Positions 1 to 9,081 of a stretch of DNA of 64,000 nucleotides are shown one piece after another. Each line of letters begins with the position of its first letter. Position 1 is the first letter of the stretch. This DNA is from Intestinimonas massiliensis (ex Afouda et al. 2020) (GTDB lineage Bacteria > Bacillota > Clostridia > Oscillospirales > Oscillospiraceae). The stretch is from NCBI RefSeq assembly GCF_900626285.1, contig NZ_LR131147.1, positions 153,750-217,749 of the forward strand, given 5' to 3'. A program made the translations under genes and the position numbers. The notes beneath the pieces were generated by a model. The model worked only from the letters and a program-made list of their open reading frames with translations. It was not told where the DNA came from and did not search any database.

Positions 1-1208
1 ATGGCCCCCACATAGGTCTTGCGGTGGCCGCGGATCTCCGCCTCATCATGAACGCCGCCCAGGGAGATGCGGGCCATGTTCCGGTGAATGGCCTTCGCCA
101 CACTGGTGGCAATGGAGGTCTTGCCCACGCCGGGAGGACCTACCAGACAGAGGATCTGTCCCTTCAGCTGGGGTGCCAGCTGCTTGACGGCCAGAAATTC
201 CAAGATGCGCTCCTTTACCTTGTCCAGGCCGTAGTGGTCGGCATCCAAGATCTTGCGGGCCGCCTCCACATTCACCCGTTCCTTGGTCTTCTTGCCCCAC
301 GGCAGCTCCAGCACCGTGTCCAGATAGTTGCGGATCACGGTGGCCTCCGCTGAACCGAAGGGCTGCTTCTCCAGGCGGTGCAGTTCCTTCTTCAGCTTTT
401 CCCGTACTTCGTCGGGCAATTTGGCTTTAGCGATCTGCCGGCGGTAGTCGTTGAATTCCTGGTCTCCTCCCTGCTGGTCCTCGCCCAGCTCCTGCTGGAT
501 GACCTTGAGCTGCTCCCGCAGGACGTAGTCACGCTGGTTGCGGGTCAGCTGATCCCGCACCTTGTTCTGCATCTCCTGCTCCATCTCCAGGATCTCCACC
601 TCCCGGCGGAGGCTCTGGCTCAGCTTCTCCAGGCGGCGCACCGGCCGCAGCTCCTCCAGGATCACCTGCTTGTCCCCGGTCCGCATGGGCAGATTCTGGG
701 CAATGTAGTCGGCGATATATCCCGGATCCTCGCTGGAGAGCACCGAGAGCAGAATATCCGGCGTCATTTTGGGCGCCAGCTCAATGTAATTTTCAAATAG
801 CTCGTAGGTCTGGCGGATCAGCGCCTCTGTACGGGCAGAGCGCTTTACAGGCTGCTCCGCCGGGATCTGCTCCACCTCAGCCATCAGATAGGGCGTGGAT
901 TCCACCACCTGGCACAGCCGGCCACGGCTGATACCCTCCACCATGACCCGGACATTGTCGCCGGGCAGGCGGAGAATCTGGCGCACGTTGCTGATGGTGC
1001 CGATGGTATAGAGGTCTCCCTCCTGGGGGTTTTCTACGGCCAGGTCCCGCTGGGCCACCAGGAAAATGGTCTGCCCGCTGGTCATGGCCTCGTCCAGGGC
1101 CTTGATGGAGCTCTCGCGCCCCACGTCAAAGTGAAGCAGCATATTGGGAAAGATCGTCAGGCCACGCAGGGCAAGAGCCGGCATGGTGACAGTCGTATTT
1201 GCTTGCAT
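1..1208 (-). CDS. lon: Lon ATP-dependent protease, N-terminal half (cut by window edge)
   Basis: The 402 codons present cover the Lon N-terminal substrate-binding domain, the coiled linker and the start of the AAA+ domain. The Walker A motif GPPGVGKT lies near 140 and is followed by the conserved GGVHDEAEIRGHRKTYVGA segment at the edge. The protease domain with its Ser-Lys dyad is outside the window. The start is ATG at 1208 with a GGAGGT site just upstream; the protein begins MQANTTVTMPALALRGLTIF, typical of bacterial Lon. Lon degrades misfolded and regulatory proteins in the cytoplasm. It lies 116 bp downstream of clpX in the same orientation, forming a proteostasis block with clpX, clpP and tig. 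Confidence 0.95.
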   Translation of the reverse strand, partial: MQANTTVTMPALALRGLTIFPNMLLHFDVGRESSIKALDEAMTSGQTIFLVAQRDLAVENPQEGDLYTIGTISNVRQILRLPGDNVRVMVEGISRGRLCQVVESTPYLMAEVEQIPAEQPVKRSARTEALIRQTYELFENYIELAPKMTPDILLSVLSSEDPGYIADYIAQNLPMRTGDKQVILEELRPVRRLEKLSQSLRREVEILEMEQEMQNKVRDQLTRNQRDYVLREQLKVIQQELGEDQQGGDQEFNDYRRQIAKAKLPDEVREKLKKELHRLEKQPFGSAEATVIRNYLDTVLELPWGKKTKERVNVEAARKILDADHYGLDKVKERILEFLAVKQLAPQLKGQILCLVGPPGVGKTSIATSVAKAIHRNMARISLGGVHDEAEIRGHRKTYVGA

Positions 1209-1324
1209 ATGGGTACCTCCCTCATACAAAGACAGAAGCCAGGAACCGGAAGCTGCGGCTTACTCAGCAAGACCCGTTGCTCCGAATTCCTGACTTCTGT
1301 ACTCCGCGTTCAGGCTTTGATCTT

Positions 1325-2638
1325 TTAGGATACGTTCCCTTTGGGAGCGGAGCCGCCCTTTTCCGCCCGCAGGGAGGCGCCGCCCAGGCGGGGCCTCTGC
1401 GTGCGCTCTGGATCATATTCGATGGCAGGAGGCTGGTGGTCCCGGACGCTCTCCGCCGTGATGGTCACTTTCGAAATGGTGGGGTCGGAGGGCACGTCGT
1501 ACATGATCTTGGTCATGACCTCCTCCAGCACGGCCCGCAGACCGCGGGCGCCGATGCCCCGCTCAATGGCCTTGTCGGCCACCGCCTCCAGAGCCTCAGG
1601 CTCAAACTCCAGGTCCACCATATCATACTCCAGCAGCTTCTGATACTGCTTCACCAGAGCATTCTTGGGCTCGGTGAGGATGCGCACCAGCTGCTCCTTG
1701 TCCAGAGCATTCAGGGTAGTGATCACCGGCAGACGGCCCACCAGCTCGGGAATAATACCGAACTTCAGCAGGTCGTGGGGCTGGATCTCCTTGAAAATGG
1801 CGGTATCCTTTTCTTTTTTACCCTTGATGTCGGCGCCGAAGCCGATGGTCTTCTTGTCCAGGCGCTGCTCGATGATCTTCTCCATCCCGTCGAATGCGCC
1901 GCCGCAGATAAACAGGATATTCTTGGTGTCGATCTGAATAAACTCCTGGTGGGGGTGCTTCCGGCCGCCCTGAGGAGGCACATTGGCCACGGTGCCCTCC
2001 AGGATCTTCAGCAGAGCCTGCTGCACACCCTCGCCGGACACATCCCGGGTGATGGAGGTGTTCTCACTCTTGCGGGCGATCTTGTCGATCTCATCCACGT
2101 AGATGATGCCCCGCTCCGCCAGCTCGATGTCGTAGTCGGCAGCCTGCACCAGACGCAGCAGGATGTTCTCCACGTCGTCGCCTACGTAGCCGGCCTCAGT
2201 CAGGGTGGTGGCGTCGGCAATGGCAAAGGGCACCTTCAGGATACGGGCCAGGGTCTGGGCAAACAGGGTCTTGCCGCAGCCGGTGGGACCCATGAGCAGG
2301 ATGTTGCTCTTCTGGAGCTCCACATCCTCCCCGCCGCCGAAGTAGATCCGCTTATAGTGGTTGTACACTGCCACCGACAGCGCTACCTTGGCGTCCTCCT
2401 GGCCGATGATATACTGATCCAGCACGTCACGAATCTCCCGGGGCGTGGGGATCACATCCGGAATGTCGGGGCTGATGGGCTCCTCCGGATCATAGTTGTC
2501 GTCCAGAATGCTCATGCACAGATGCACGCACTCATTGCAGATATAGGCGCCGGGTCCGGCAATGATCCGGGCCACCTGCTCCTGGTGCTTGCCGCAGAAG
2601 GAGCATCTTACGCTTTTCCGTTCATCATTTTTCGGCAT
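1325..2638 (-). CDS. clpX: ATP-dependent Clp protease ATP-binding subunit ClpX
   Basis: Length (437 aa) is normal for ClpX, the hexameric AAA+ unfoldase that feeds proteins into ClpP. The N-terminal zinc-binding domain has CxxC pairs at Cys12/Cys15 and Cys34/Cys37. Walker A is GPTGCGKT at residues 117-124 and Walker B is IIYVDEID around 178-185. The C-terminal D2 domain follows. The ATG at 2638 has GAGGT 7-8 bases upstream. The gene lies between clpP and lon, the usual Firmicutes neighbourhood. No IGF-loop mutation or truncation was noticed. Confidence 0.97.
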   Translation of the reverse strand: MPKNDERKSVRCSFCGKHQEQVARIIAGPGAYICNECVHLCMSILDDNYDPEEPISPDIPDVIPTPREIRDVLDQYIIGQEDAKVALSVAVYNHYKRIYFGGGEDVELQKSNILLMGPTGCGKTLFAQTLARILKVPFAIADATTLTEAGYVGDDVENILLRLVQAADYDIELAERGIIYVDEIDKIARKSENTSITRDVSGEGVQQALLKILEGTVANVPPQGGRKHPHQEFIQIDTKNILFICGGAFDGMEKIIEQRLDKKTIGFGADIKGKKEKDTAIFKEIQPHDLLKFGIIPELVGRLPVITTLNALDKEQLVRILTEPKNALVKQYQKLLEYDMVDLEFEPEALEAVADKAIERGIGARGLRAVLEEVMTKIMYDVPSDPTISKVTITAESVRDHQPPAIEYDPERTQRPRLGGASLRAEKGGSAPKGNVS

Positions 2639-2748
2639 GTTTCATACCTCAATGCTAGAAAATTCAGTGGTCCGCGCCGCTGAGACGCGGACGTCCGTAT
2701 ACGACACGGAGGGAGCAGGGCGTCCTCCCCGCTCCCCCCTGTTGGATT

Positions 2749-3330
2749 TTACCGCGAATAGATCACCTTGTCAATCAGGCCGAACTCCTTGGCCTCATCG
2801 GCGGACATGAAGTTGTCCCGCTCACAGGCGGCGGTGACCTCCTCCACGTTCTTGCCGGTGTTGTCCGCAAGGATCTGATTCATCCGCTTCTTGATGATCT
2901 CCAACCGCTTCAGGTGGATCGCCATATCGGTGATCTGCCCCTGCGTGCCGGCGGAGGGCTGGTGGATCATGATTTCGGCGTTGGGCAGCGCCAGGCGCTT
3001 GCCCTTGGCGCCGGAGGACAGCAGGAAGGCGCCCATACTGGCCGCCATGCCGATGCAGATGGTAGACACATCGCACTTGATGTACTGCATGGTGTCATAG
3101 ATGGCCATACCGTCGGTAACGGAGCCGCCGGGGCTGTTGATATAGAACTGGATGTCCTTGTCGGGATCCTGGGCTTCCAGATACAGCAGCTGGGCAACCA
3201 CCAGACTGGCAGTGGTAGCGTTGACTTCCTCTCCCAGGAAAATGATACGGTCGTTGAGCAGCCGGGAGAAAATATCGTAGGAACGCTCGCCCCGGTTGGT
3301 CTGCTCTACAACATAAGGAACTAAGCTCAT
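2749..3330 (-). CDS. clpP: ATP-dependent Clp protease proteolytic subunit ClpP
   Basis: The 193-aa serine peptidase forms the barrel of ClpXP. The catalytic triad is visible: Ser98 in GMAASMGA, His123 in MIHQP and Asp172 in ERDNFMSA. ATG at 3330 has GGAGAA upstream. The 102-bp gap from tig contains a 7-bp hairpin (3360-3376, GGGCGTT/AACGCCC), which has no T-run and so is not a convincing terminator; tig, clpP, clpX and lon may be partly co-transcribed. Confidence 0.97.
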   Translation of the reverse strand: MSLVPYVVEQTNRGERSYDIFSRLLNDRIIFLGEEVNATTASLVVAQLLYLEAQDPDKDIQFYINSPGGSVTDGMAIYDTMQYIKCDVSTICIGMAASMGAFLLSSGAKGKRLALPNAEIMIHQPSAGTQGQITDMAIHLKRLEIIKKRMNQILADNTGKNVEEVTAACERDNFMSADEAKEFGLIDKVIYSR

Positions 3331-3432
3331 GGTTCAGGTTCTCCTTTATTTTGATGTCAGGGCGTTTTCAACGCCCGGCCATCCCCCGATGGCGGGCAGT
3401 CACACACAAGAGTATGCCCGCTTACCGGCACC

Positions 3433-4866
3433 TTATTCCTCAGTCTTTTCCTCGGCGGACTTCTCCTCGCCCTCGGCGGTCTCCTCCGCCTTCTTCTTGG
3501 TGGTGCGGCGCTTCTTGGGCTTCTCTTCACCCTCGGCAGCCTCGCCCTCGGCGTCCTCCGCCTTCTTCTTGGTGGTCTTCTTCTTGGTGGGGGCCTTGCC
3601 TACCTTGGCGGAATCATAAATCAGCTGCTCGGCCTTCTTCATGGACAGCTCCTTGCGGATGTCGTCAGCGGCCACAGCCTCCTTCACCTTGTCCAGCTCC
3701 ATGTGGTACTGGTCGGCCAGGCGCTTGTACTCCTCCTCCAGCTCCTCGTCGGAGATCTGGATGTTCTCGGCGGCCACCACGGCGTTCAGGGCCAGATCGC
3801 GGCGCACCCGCTCCAGAGCGGCGGCCTTGGCCTGCTCCCGCATCATGTCCATGTTCATACCGGTCATGGCCAGGTACTGATCGAAAGGAATGCCCTGAGC
3901 CTGGATGCGCTGAGCCATGTCGTTGACCAGATTGTCAGCCTCAAACTCCACCATAGCGTCGGGGATCTCGACTTCCATGTTGCTCATGACCTGCTCCAGC
4001 ACAGCGGCCTCGAAGTCGTGCTGGGCCTGGTGCTCACGGCGCTCGGTCAGCTTGTCGGCCAGGTCCTTCTTGAAGTCGGCCAGAGTGTCGAACTCGGATA
4101 CATCCTTGGCAAACTCGTCGTCCACGGTGGGCAGCTGCTTCTCCTTCACCTCGTGGACCTTTACCTTGAACACGACAGCCTTGCCGGCCAGGTCGGCGTG
4201 ATAGTCCTCGGGGAAGGTGATGTCCAGATCCTTCTCGTCGCCGGCCTTGGTGCCAATCAGCTGCTCCTCGAAGCCGGGCACAAAGGAGTTGGAGCCCAGT
4301 TCCAGGCTGTGGCCCTCGCCCTTGCCGCCGTCAAAGGGCTTGCCGTCCAGGAAGCCCTCGAAGTCGATGACCACGGTGTCGCCGTTCTGAGCCTCACGCT
4401 CCACGGTGACCATACGGGTGGCGCGGTTGATGTAGGGCTTCAGCTCGTTCTCGATGTCCTCGTCGGTGACGGTGACCTCGGGCTTCTCAGCGGTCAGGCC
4501 CTTGTACTCGCCCAGCTTCACCTCGGGGCGGACTGTGACAACGGCCTTGAAGGTCAGGCCCTCCTTGCCCACGTTGACGACCTCCACCTTGGGCCAGGCC
4601 ACGGCGTCCAGCTTCTCCTGCTCCACGGCCTGAGCATAGGCCTCGGGATAAACCTCATTGATGGCGTCTTCATAGAACACACCGGAGCCGTACATACCCT
4701 CGATGACCTTCCGGGGGGCCTTGCCCTTACGGAAGCCGGGGACCATGATCTTGCCGCGCTGCTTCAGATAGACCTTCTGAACAGCGGCCTCAAATTCCTC
4801 CGCGCCGATCTCGATGACCAGCTCGACGGTGCTCTTCTCCTGTTTTTCGACGCTCTTGACATTCAT
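3433..4866 (-). CDS. tig: Trigger factor with long charged C-terminal tail
   Basis: This is the ribosome-associated chaperone and peptidyl-prolyl isomerase: an N-terminal ribosome-binding domain, a central FKBP-like domain around residues 150-245 (GDTVVIDFEGFLDGKPFDGG) and a helical C-terminal chaperone domain. At 477 aa it is about 40-50 residues longer than usual. The extra part is a low-complexity tail after residue about 428 made of Lys-rich blocks (KKKTTKKK, KKRRTTKKK) alternating with Glu-rich blocks (EGEAAEGEEK, EEKSAEEKTEE). ATG at 4866 has a strong AGGAGG site. The gene precedes clpP, as in many Firmicutes. Confidence 0.95.
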   Translation of the reverse strand: MNVKSVEKQEKSTVELVIEIGAEEFEAAVQKVYLKQRGKIMVPGFRKGKAPRKVIEGMYGSGVFYEDAINEVYPEAYAQAVEQEKLDAVAWPKVEVVNVGKEGLTFKAVVTVRPEVKLGEYKGLTAEKPEVTVTDEDIENELKPYINRATRMVTVEREAQNGDTVVIDFEGFLDGKPFDGGKGEGHSLELGSNSFVPGFEEQLIGTKAGDEKDLDITFPEDYHADLAGKAVVFKVKVHEVKEKQLPTVDDEFAKDVSEFDTLADFKKDLADKLTERREHQAQHDFEAAVLEQVMSNMEVEIPDAMVEFEADNLVNDMAQRIQAQGIPFDQYLAMTGMNMDMMREQAKAAALERVRRDLALNAVVAAENIQISDEELEEEYKRLADQYHMELDKVKEAVAADDIRKELSMKKAEQLIYDSAKVGKAPTKKKTTKKKAEDAEGEAAEGEEKPKKRRTTKKKAEETAEGEEKSAEEKTEE

Positions 4867-4985
4867 GTTGTTTACTTCCTCCTGTCAGCCTCAGCCGCCA
4901 TAAAATTGAGACAGCAAAGGCCATCTTTCGCGTTATCCGCTATATAGTATCAGATATGGCTGAAAATTTCCACACTTTTTTTAAA

Positions 4986-5666
4986 TTATTCACAGATTTT
5001 TTGCGGTTGAAACCCGGTGTAGTCCGCTGACACCAGGTAATATTCCACGGTTCCCTGGAGCCCTTCCACCGCCAGCCGGTGGCTGCCGCCATGGAGGTGA
5101 CCGTAGTAGCAGCGCTCCACACCGTACGCTTCCAACAGGGCGATGATCTCCGGACAGCGGTATCCCTGATAGAGGGGCGGATAGTGGAGAAAACACAGCT
5201 TCTTTTTTTCTCCTGCCGCTTTCAGGGATGCCTCCAGTCGGATCAGCTCCCGCTTGAACACCTTCTGATCCCCTTTTTCCTCATAAAACCAGCCACGGGT
5301 TCCGCACAGTGCATATTCACCGTACTCGTAGCAGTTGTTATGCAGGATGTGGAGGGTGTTCAGCCCGTGCTCAGCAAAAAAGCGGTTCATCTTGGACGCC
5401 GTGTTCCACCAATAGTCGTGGTTGCCCTTGAGCAGCAGCTTCCGCCCGCCGGGCAGGGCATTCAGAAAAGCGAAGTCGGCCTCCGCCTCCTCCAGGCTCA
5501 TGCCCCAGGACAGATCGCCGCACAGTACCACCGTATCCTCCGGCCCCACCTGCTCGAATCCAGCGCGCAGCTTGTCCACGTACCCCTCCCAGCCGCCGCC
5601 GAACACATCCATCGGCTTGTTGGAGCCGAGGGAGAGATGGGTATCTCCGATTGCATACAGTGCCAT
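4986..5666 (-). CDS. Calcineurin-like metallophosphoesterase
   Basis: The 226-aa protein carries the ordered metal-binding motifs of the calcineurin-like phosphoesterase fold: GDTHLS at residues 7-12, GDLSWG near 50, GNHDYWW near 81, and GHLHGG near 193. Family members hydrolyse phosphomono- or diesters with two metal ions; the substrate here cannot be told from sequence. The ATG at 5666 abuts the thrC stop at 5667, so it is probably translationally coupled as the last gene of the rbgA-rnhB-yraN-dipeptidase-thrC operon. Confidence 0.85.
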   Translation of the reverse strand: MALYAIGDTHLSLGSNKPMDVFGGGWEGYVDKLRAGFEQVGPEDTVVLCGDLSWGMSLEEAEADFAFLNALPGGRKLLLKGNHDYWWNTASKMNRFFAEHGLNTLHILHNNCYEYGEYALCGTRGWFYEEKGDQKVFKRELIRLEASLKAAGEKKKLCFLHYPPLYQGYRCPEIIALLEAYGVERCYYGHLHGGSHRLAVEGLQGTVEYYLVSADYTGFQPQKICE

Positions 5667-7154
5667 TCAGCGCAGCATCTCCAGCACCTGGTCCACCATG
5701 TGGTCCTTTGTGACGCTTCCGGTAAAGCGCACGGACTTGTCCTTCAGCGCCGCCAGAGGCGCGGGGGCGGGGATGCCGGTGAGCTCAGAGAGCTGGTCCA
5801 GCACATCGGTGCCCTCTGCCAGCTGGGTGACGCCCAGGGAGCCCAGCACATTGTCACAGAACTTGAAGGGGCTGGCAGTGGATACCACGATGGCAGGGGT
5901 ATCATCTCCGCTCTCCTTCCGGTACTGATCCAGCACGTCAAAGGCCACGGCAGTGTGGGGATCGATCAGATAGTGGTGCTCCTTCCACATGGCGCCAATC
6001 ACCTTCTGGGTCTCGGCGTCGTCGCAGTAGCCGGCAGAAAACAGCTTGCCCAGTTTTTCCTTAATGGTCTTGTCCACCTCATACCGGCCGGTCTGGCCCA
6101 GCTCGGCCATGTACTCCCGCACCTGAGCGTCGTCATGGTCGGACAGGGCAAAGAGCAGCCGCTCCAGGTTGGAGGAGATCAAAATGTCCATGGAGGGAGA
6201 CATGGTATTATAGAAGGTACGGTTGCGGTCGTAGATTCCGCTCTTCAGGAAGTCGGTCAGCACGTTATTGGAGTTGGACGCGCAGATCAGCCGCTTGATG
6301 GGCACGCCCATCTCCCGGGCATAGTAGGCTGCCAGGATATTGCCAAAATTGCCGGTAGGGACACAGACGTTGATGGGATCGCCCTTCTGGATCTTCTCGT
6401 CCCGCATCAGGTCGCAGTAGGCGGAGATGTAGTAGACGATCTGGGGCAGCACCCGGCCCCAGTTGATGGAGTTGGCGGAGGACAGGAAGAAGCCCCGCTC
6501 CGCCAACTGCTCCCGCAGCTTTTCGTCGGAAAACAGCTTCTTGACCCCGGTCTGGGCATCGTCAAAATTGCCCACCACCGAGCACACGCCCACATTTTCA
6601 CCCTCCTGGGTGTTCATCTGGAGCTCCTGAATGGCGGAGACGCCATCCTTGGGATAGAACACCAGGATCCGGGTCTTATCCACGTCCCGGAAGCCCTCCA
6701 GGGCAGCCTTGCCGGTGTCACCGGAGGTAGCCACCAGAATGCATACCGTCTTGTTTTCCTGATTCTTCTTCAGGGAGGCGGTAAGCAGATGGGGCAGCAT
6801 CTGCAGAGCCATATCCTTAAAGGCACAGGTGGGGCCGTGCCACAGCTCCAAACAATAGGTATTGCCGTCCACCTGCCGGACGGGAGCCACTTCCTTTACG
6901 TCAAACTTGTTTCCGCCATAAGCCTTGGACGCAAAAGAGGTCAGCTCAGAAGAAGTGAAGTCATCCAGATAGGAATTCATCACGTAGACTGCCCGCTGCT
7001 GATAGGACATATCCTTCATGGTGTCCAGCGCGTTGTGGGACAGCTTGGGCAGTACCTCCGGCGTCATCAGGCCGCCGTCGATGGCGAGACCCTTCTCAAT
7101 GGCCTCCGATGCTGTGCGCCGGTCCTCCTTATTTCTTGTGCTCACATAATACAT
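5667..7154 (-). CDS. thrC: Threonine synthase
   Basis: This is a 495-aa PLP enzyme converting O-phosphohomoserine to threonine. The N-terminus (MYYVSTRNKEDRRTASEAIE) and the following GLAIDGGLMTP segment are typical of the longer threonine synthase class. The PLP-lysine region reads GPTCAFKDMALQML, and the phosphate-binding segment VPTGNFGNILAAYYA is intact. It overlaps the upstream dipeptidase by 13 bp and directly abuts the phosphoesterase, so it is read in one operon. No threonine attenuator was seen directly upstream. Confidence 0.95.
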   Translation of the reverse strand: MYYVSTRNKEDRRTASEAIEKGLAIDGGLMTPEVLPKLSHNALDTMKDMSYQQRAVYVMNSYLDDFTSSELTSFASKAYGGNKFDVKEVAPVRQVDGNTYCLELWHGPTCAFKDMALQMLPHLLTASLKKNQENKTVCILVATSGDTGKAALEGFRDVDKTRILVFYPKDGVSAIQELQMNTQEGENVGVCSVVGNFDDAQTGVKKLFSDEKLREQLAERGFFLSSANSINWGRVLPQIVYYISAYCDLMRDEKIQKGDPINVCVPTGNFGNILAAYYAREMGVPIKRLICASNSNNVLTDFLKSGIYDRNRTFYNTMSPSMDILISSNLERLLFALSDHDDAQVREYMAELGQTGRYEVDKTIKEKLGKLFSAGYCDDAETQKVIGAMWKEHHYLIDPHTAVAFDVLDQYRKESGDDTPAIVVSTASPFKFCDNVLGSLGVTQLAEGTDVLDQLSELTGIPAPAPLAALKDKSVRFTGSVTKDHMVDQVLEMLR

Positions 7155-8077
7155 ACTTCGCTCACAACCCTCATCAGATTATTGAAAAACACATCTTGTA
7201 TCAGCGCTTCCGAATAGTTGCGCTGCAATAATCGTTCGTACAGCAACGCCCAGCTCTCCACGCCGGTAAAGCCGTCCGGCAGGCGGCTGCATCCGTCCAG
7301 ATCTCCGCCCAGGGACACGTTGCGTGCGCCGCCCAGCTCCAGCCAATGCTCCAGATGGGCGATCACCGTATCCACATCCGGCTTCTCGCCCAGAAACTCC
7401 GCATAGAGGTTCAGGCCCGCCACGCCGTTATGGTCTATTATGGCAGTAAATTGCTCGTCGGTCAAGTTCCGGGGCTGAGAAAATACCCCTCTGGCGTTGG
7501 AATGACTGGCCCAAAAGGGACCGGAAAGGGTCTCTGCCACATCCCAGAAACCGGGGTCGGACAGATGGGATACGTCTACCAACACGCCGAGCTTTTCCGC
7601 TTTCCGCACAAAAGCCCGGCCCTGCTCCGTCAGGCCCCGGCCGGTCTCCTCCGCATTGGTACCGGAAAGGGCATTTACATGGTTCCAGGTCAGGTTCACC
7701 GACCGGACGCCCAGGGCGTGGGCCTCTTCCAACCGCTCCGTGGAGCAGTCCAGCAGCTCCGCCCCCTCCACCGACAGGAAGGCCGCCATCTTGCCCACGG
7801 CAAAGGCTCCCTCCGCCTCCGCCGCCGTGCGGCAGTGGGTGATAACTGCGGCATTGGCCGCCATCTCCCGCTGAAACAGGTCGTATTCCCGTTGAAAGAT
7901 TTCCCGAAAAGGCATACCCGGGAAATCCTCCGGCTGACCGAACAGGGCGAAGAACTGGGCATACCGCCGGTACTTTCCCGCCCGCTCCAGATCCACATGG
8001 CAGCGGTTTCTGGCAAAGTCGCCGCCAAACTGGTGGCACATCAGCACGGTATCACAGTGCCCGTCAAACACATCCAC
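7142..8077 (-). CDS. Membrane dipeptidase family (peptidase M19)
   Basis: The protein (311 aa) begins (GTG start) VDVFDGHCDT, matching the HxD zinc motif of M19 renal-dipeptidase-type enzymes. Further metal ligands fit: SVEGAE with Glu near residue 105, DVSHLSD near 177 and ASHSNAR near 198. The fold is a TIM-barrel metallohydrolase acting on dipeptides. There is no signal peptide, so it is probably cytoplasmic. The start is GTG at 8077; the ATG in the same stretch is out of frame. The gene overlaps thrC by 13 bp and lies 18 bp after yraN. Confidence 0.88.
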   Translation of the reverse strand: MDVFDGHCDTVLMCHQFGGDFARNRCHVDLERAGKYRRYAQFFALFGQPEDFPGMPFREIFQREYDLFQREMAANAAVITHCRTAAEAEGAFAVGKMAAFLSVEGAELLDCSTERLEEAHALGVRSVNLTWNHVNALSGTNAEETGRGLTEQGRAFVRKAEKLGVLVDVSHLSDPGFWDVAETLSGPFWASHSNARGVFSQPRNLTDEQFTAIIDHNGVAGLNLYAEFLGEKPDVDTVIAHLEHWLELGGARNVSLGGDLDGCSRLPDGFTGVESWALLYERLLQRNYSEALIQDVFFNNLMRVVSEVCIM

Positions 8078-8095
8078 TCTCGCCGCCTGCCTTTC

Positions 8096-8467
8096 CTAAA
8101 ACGCATTTTCCCAATAGTGAAACTCCGGGTGTCTGGTCTCCATACCCTGAGGGGCGTAGATCTCCGCCACGTCGAACCGGGGTTGGAGGGTCTGCTCCGG
8201 GTGTTCCGCCAGATAACACTGAGCGGTGGTCCGCAGCTTCTCCTGCTTTCTCCAATCCACTGCCGCCCTTCCCGGGGCGAAAGAGGCGTTTTTCCGCAGC
8301 TTCACTTCTATAAAGCATAAGTACTTGTCGGTTGCTGCGATCAGGTCGATTTCGCCAAACCGGCAGTGGTAACCGGCTCCGATCACCTGATAGCCCATAC
8401 TTCGCAGCCGGTCCGCCGCCAGGGCCTCCCCCCACCGGCCCAACAGCCGCCGCTCTCCCCCGCTCAC
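8096..8467 (-). CDS. yraN: YraN family protein (UPF0102), nuclease-like fold
   Basis: The 123-aa protein matches UPF0102/YraN: GRWGEALAADRLRSMGY at the N-terminus, then GEIDLIA and FIEVKLRKN, which is the E-x-D...E-x-K pattern of a restriction-endonuclease-like fold. The biological role is not established. It begins at GTG 8467 inside the rnhB stop (GTGA, 4-bp overlap). rnhB-yraN adjacency is conserved in many Firmicutes. Confidence 0.9.
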   Translation of the reverse strand: MSGGERRLLGRWGEALAADRLRSMGYQVIGAGYHCRFGEIDLIAATDKYLCFIEVKLRKNASFAPGRAAVDWRKQEKLRTTAQCYLAEHPEQTLQPRFDVAEIYAPQGMETRHPEFHYWENAF

Positions 8468-9081
8468 AGCTTTTTCAGAAAGCTCCGGCGGTGAATCGGA
8501 CAGGGTCCATACTGCCGCAGCAGCTCATAGTGGAGCTTGGTGGGATATCCCTTGTGCTTCTCAAAGGCGTATTGGGGATATTGGGCTGCCGCCTCCTCCA
8601 TGTATCGATCACGGCTCACCTTGGCCAGGATGGAGGCCGCGGCGATAGAGGCGGACAGGGAATCTCCCTTTACAAGCATGATATGGGGCGTGGTAACAGC
8701 CCCGGCCTTGCCATGGTCCCGGTTCCCATCCAGCAGAGCCAGGTCGGGCGTGATCCCCAGCTTGTCGATGGCCCGCTGCATGGCGTTCATCCGGGCGCTG
8801 AGGATGTCGGTGGCGTCGATCTCCTCCGGCCCCACCCAGGCCACACCCCAGTCCACTGCCTGGGTAATGATCTGGTCGTACAGTTCATCCCGTTTTTTGG
8901 GGGTCAGCTTCTTGGAGTCATCCAGCCCGGGAATCACCAGCTCCCGGGGCAAAATCACGGCGGCAGCGTATACCGGGCCGGCCAGGGGTCCTGCCCCCGC
9001 CTCATCACAGCCACAAACCGTCTCATAGCCCTTTGCCCAGCATTCCCGTTCCGGACACCAGAGATCTTTCTGCTCTTTCAT
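8464..9081 (-). CDS. rnhB: Ribonuclease HII
   Basis: The 205-aa enzyme cleaves RNA in RNA-DNA hybrids and removes misincorporated ribonucleotides. The N-terminal catalytic motif CGCDEAGAGPLAGPVYAAAV and the following GLDDSKKLTPKKRDELYD are diagnostic of RNase HII. Its ATG overlaps the rbgA stop by 4 bp (ATGA) and its stop overlaps yraN by 4 bp, so translation is tightly coupled. Confidence 0.95.
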   Translation of the reverse strand: MKEQKDLWCPERECWAKGYETVCGCDEAGAGPLAGPVYAAAVILPRELVIPGLDDSKKLTPKKRDELYDQIITQAVDWGVAWVGPEEIDATDILSARMNAMQRAIDKLGITPDLALLDGNRDHGKAGAVTTPHIMLVKGDSLSASIAAASILAKVSRDRYMEEAAAQYPQYAFEKHKGYPTKLHYELLRQYGPCPIHRRSFLKKL

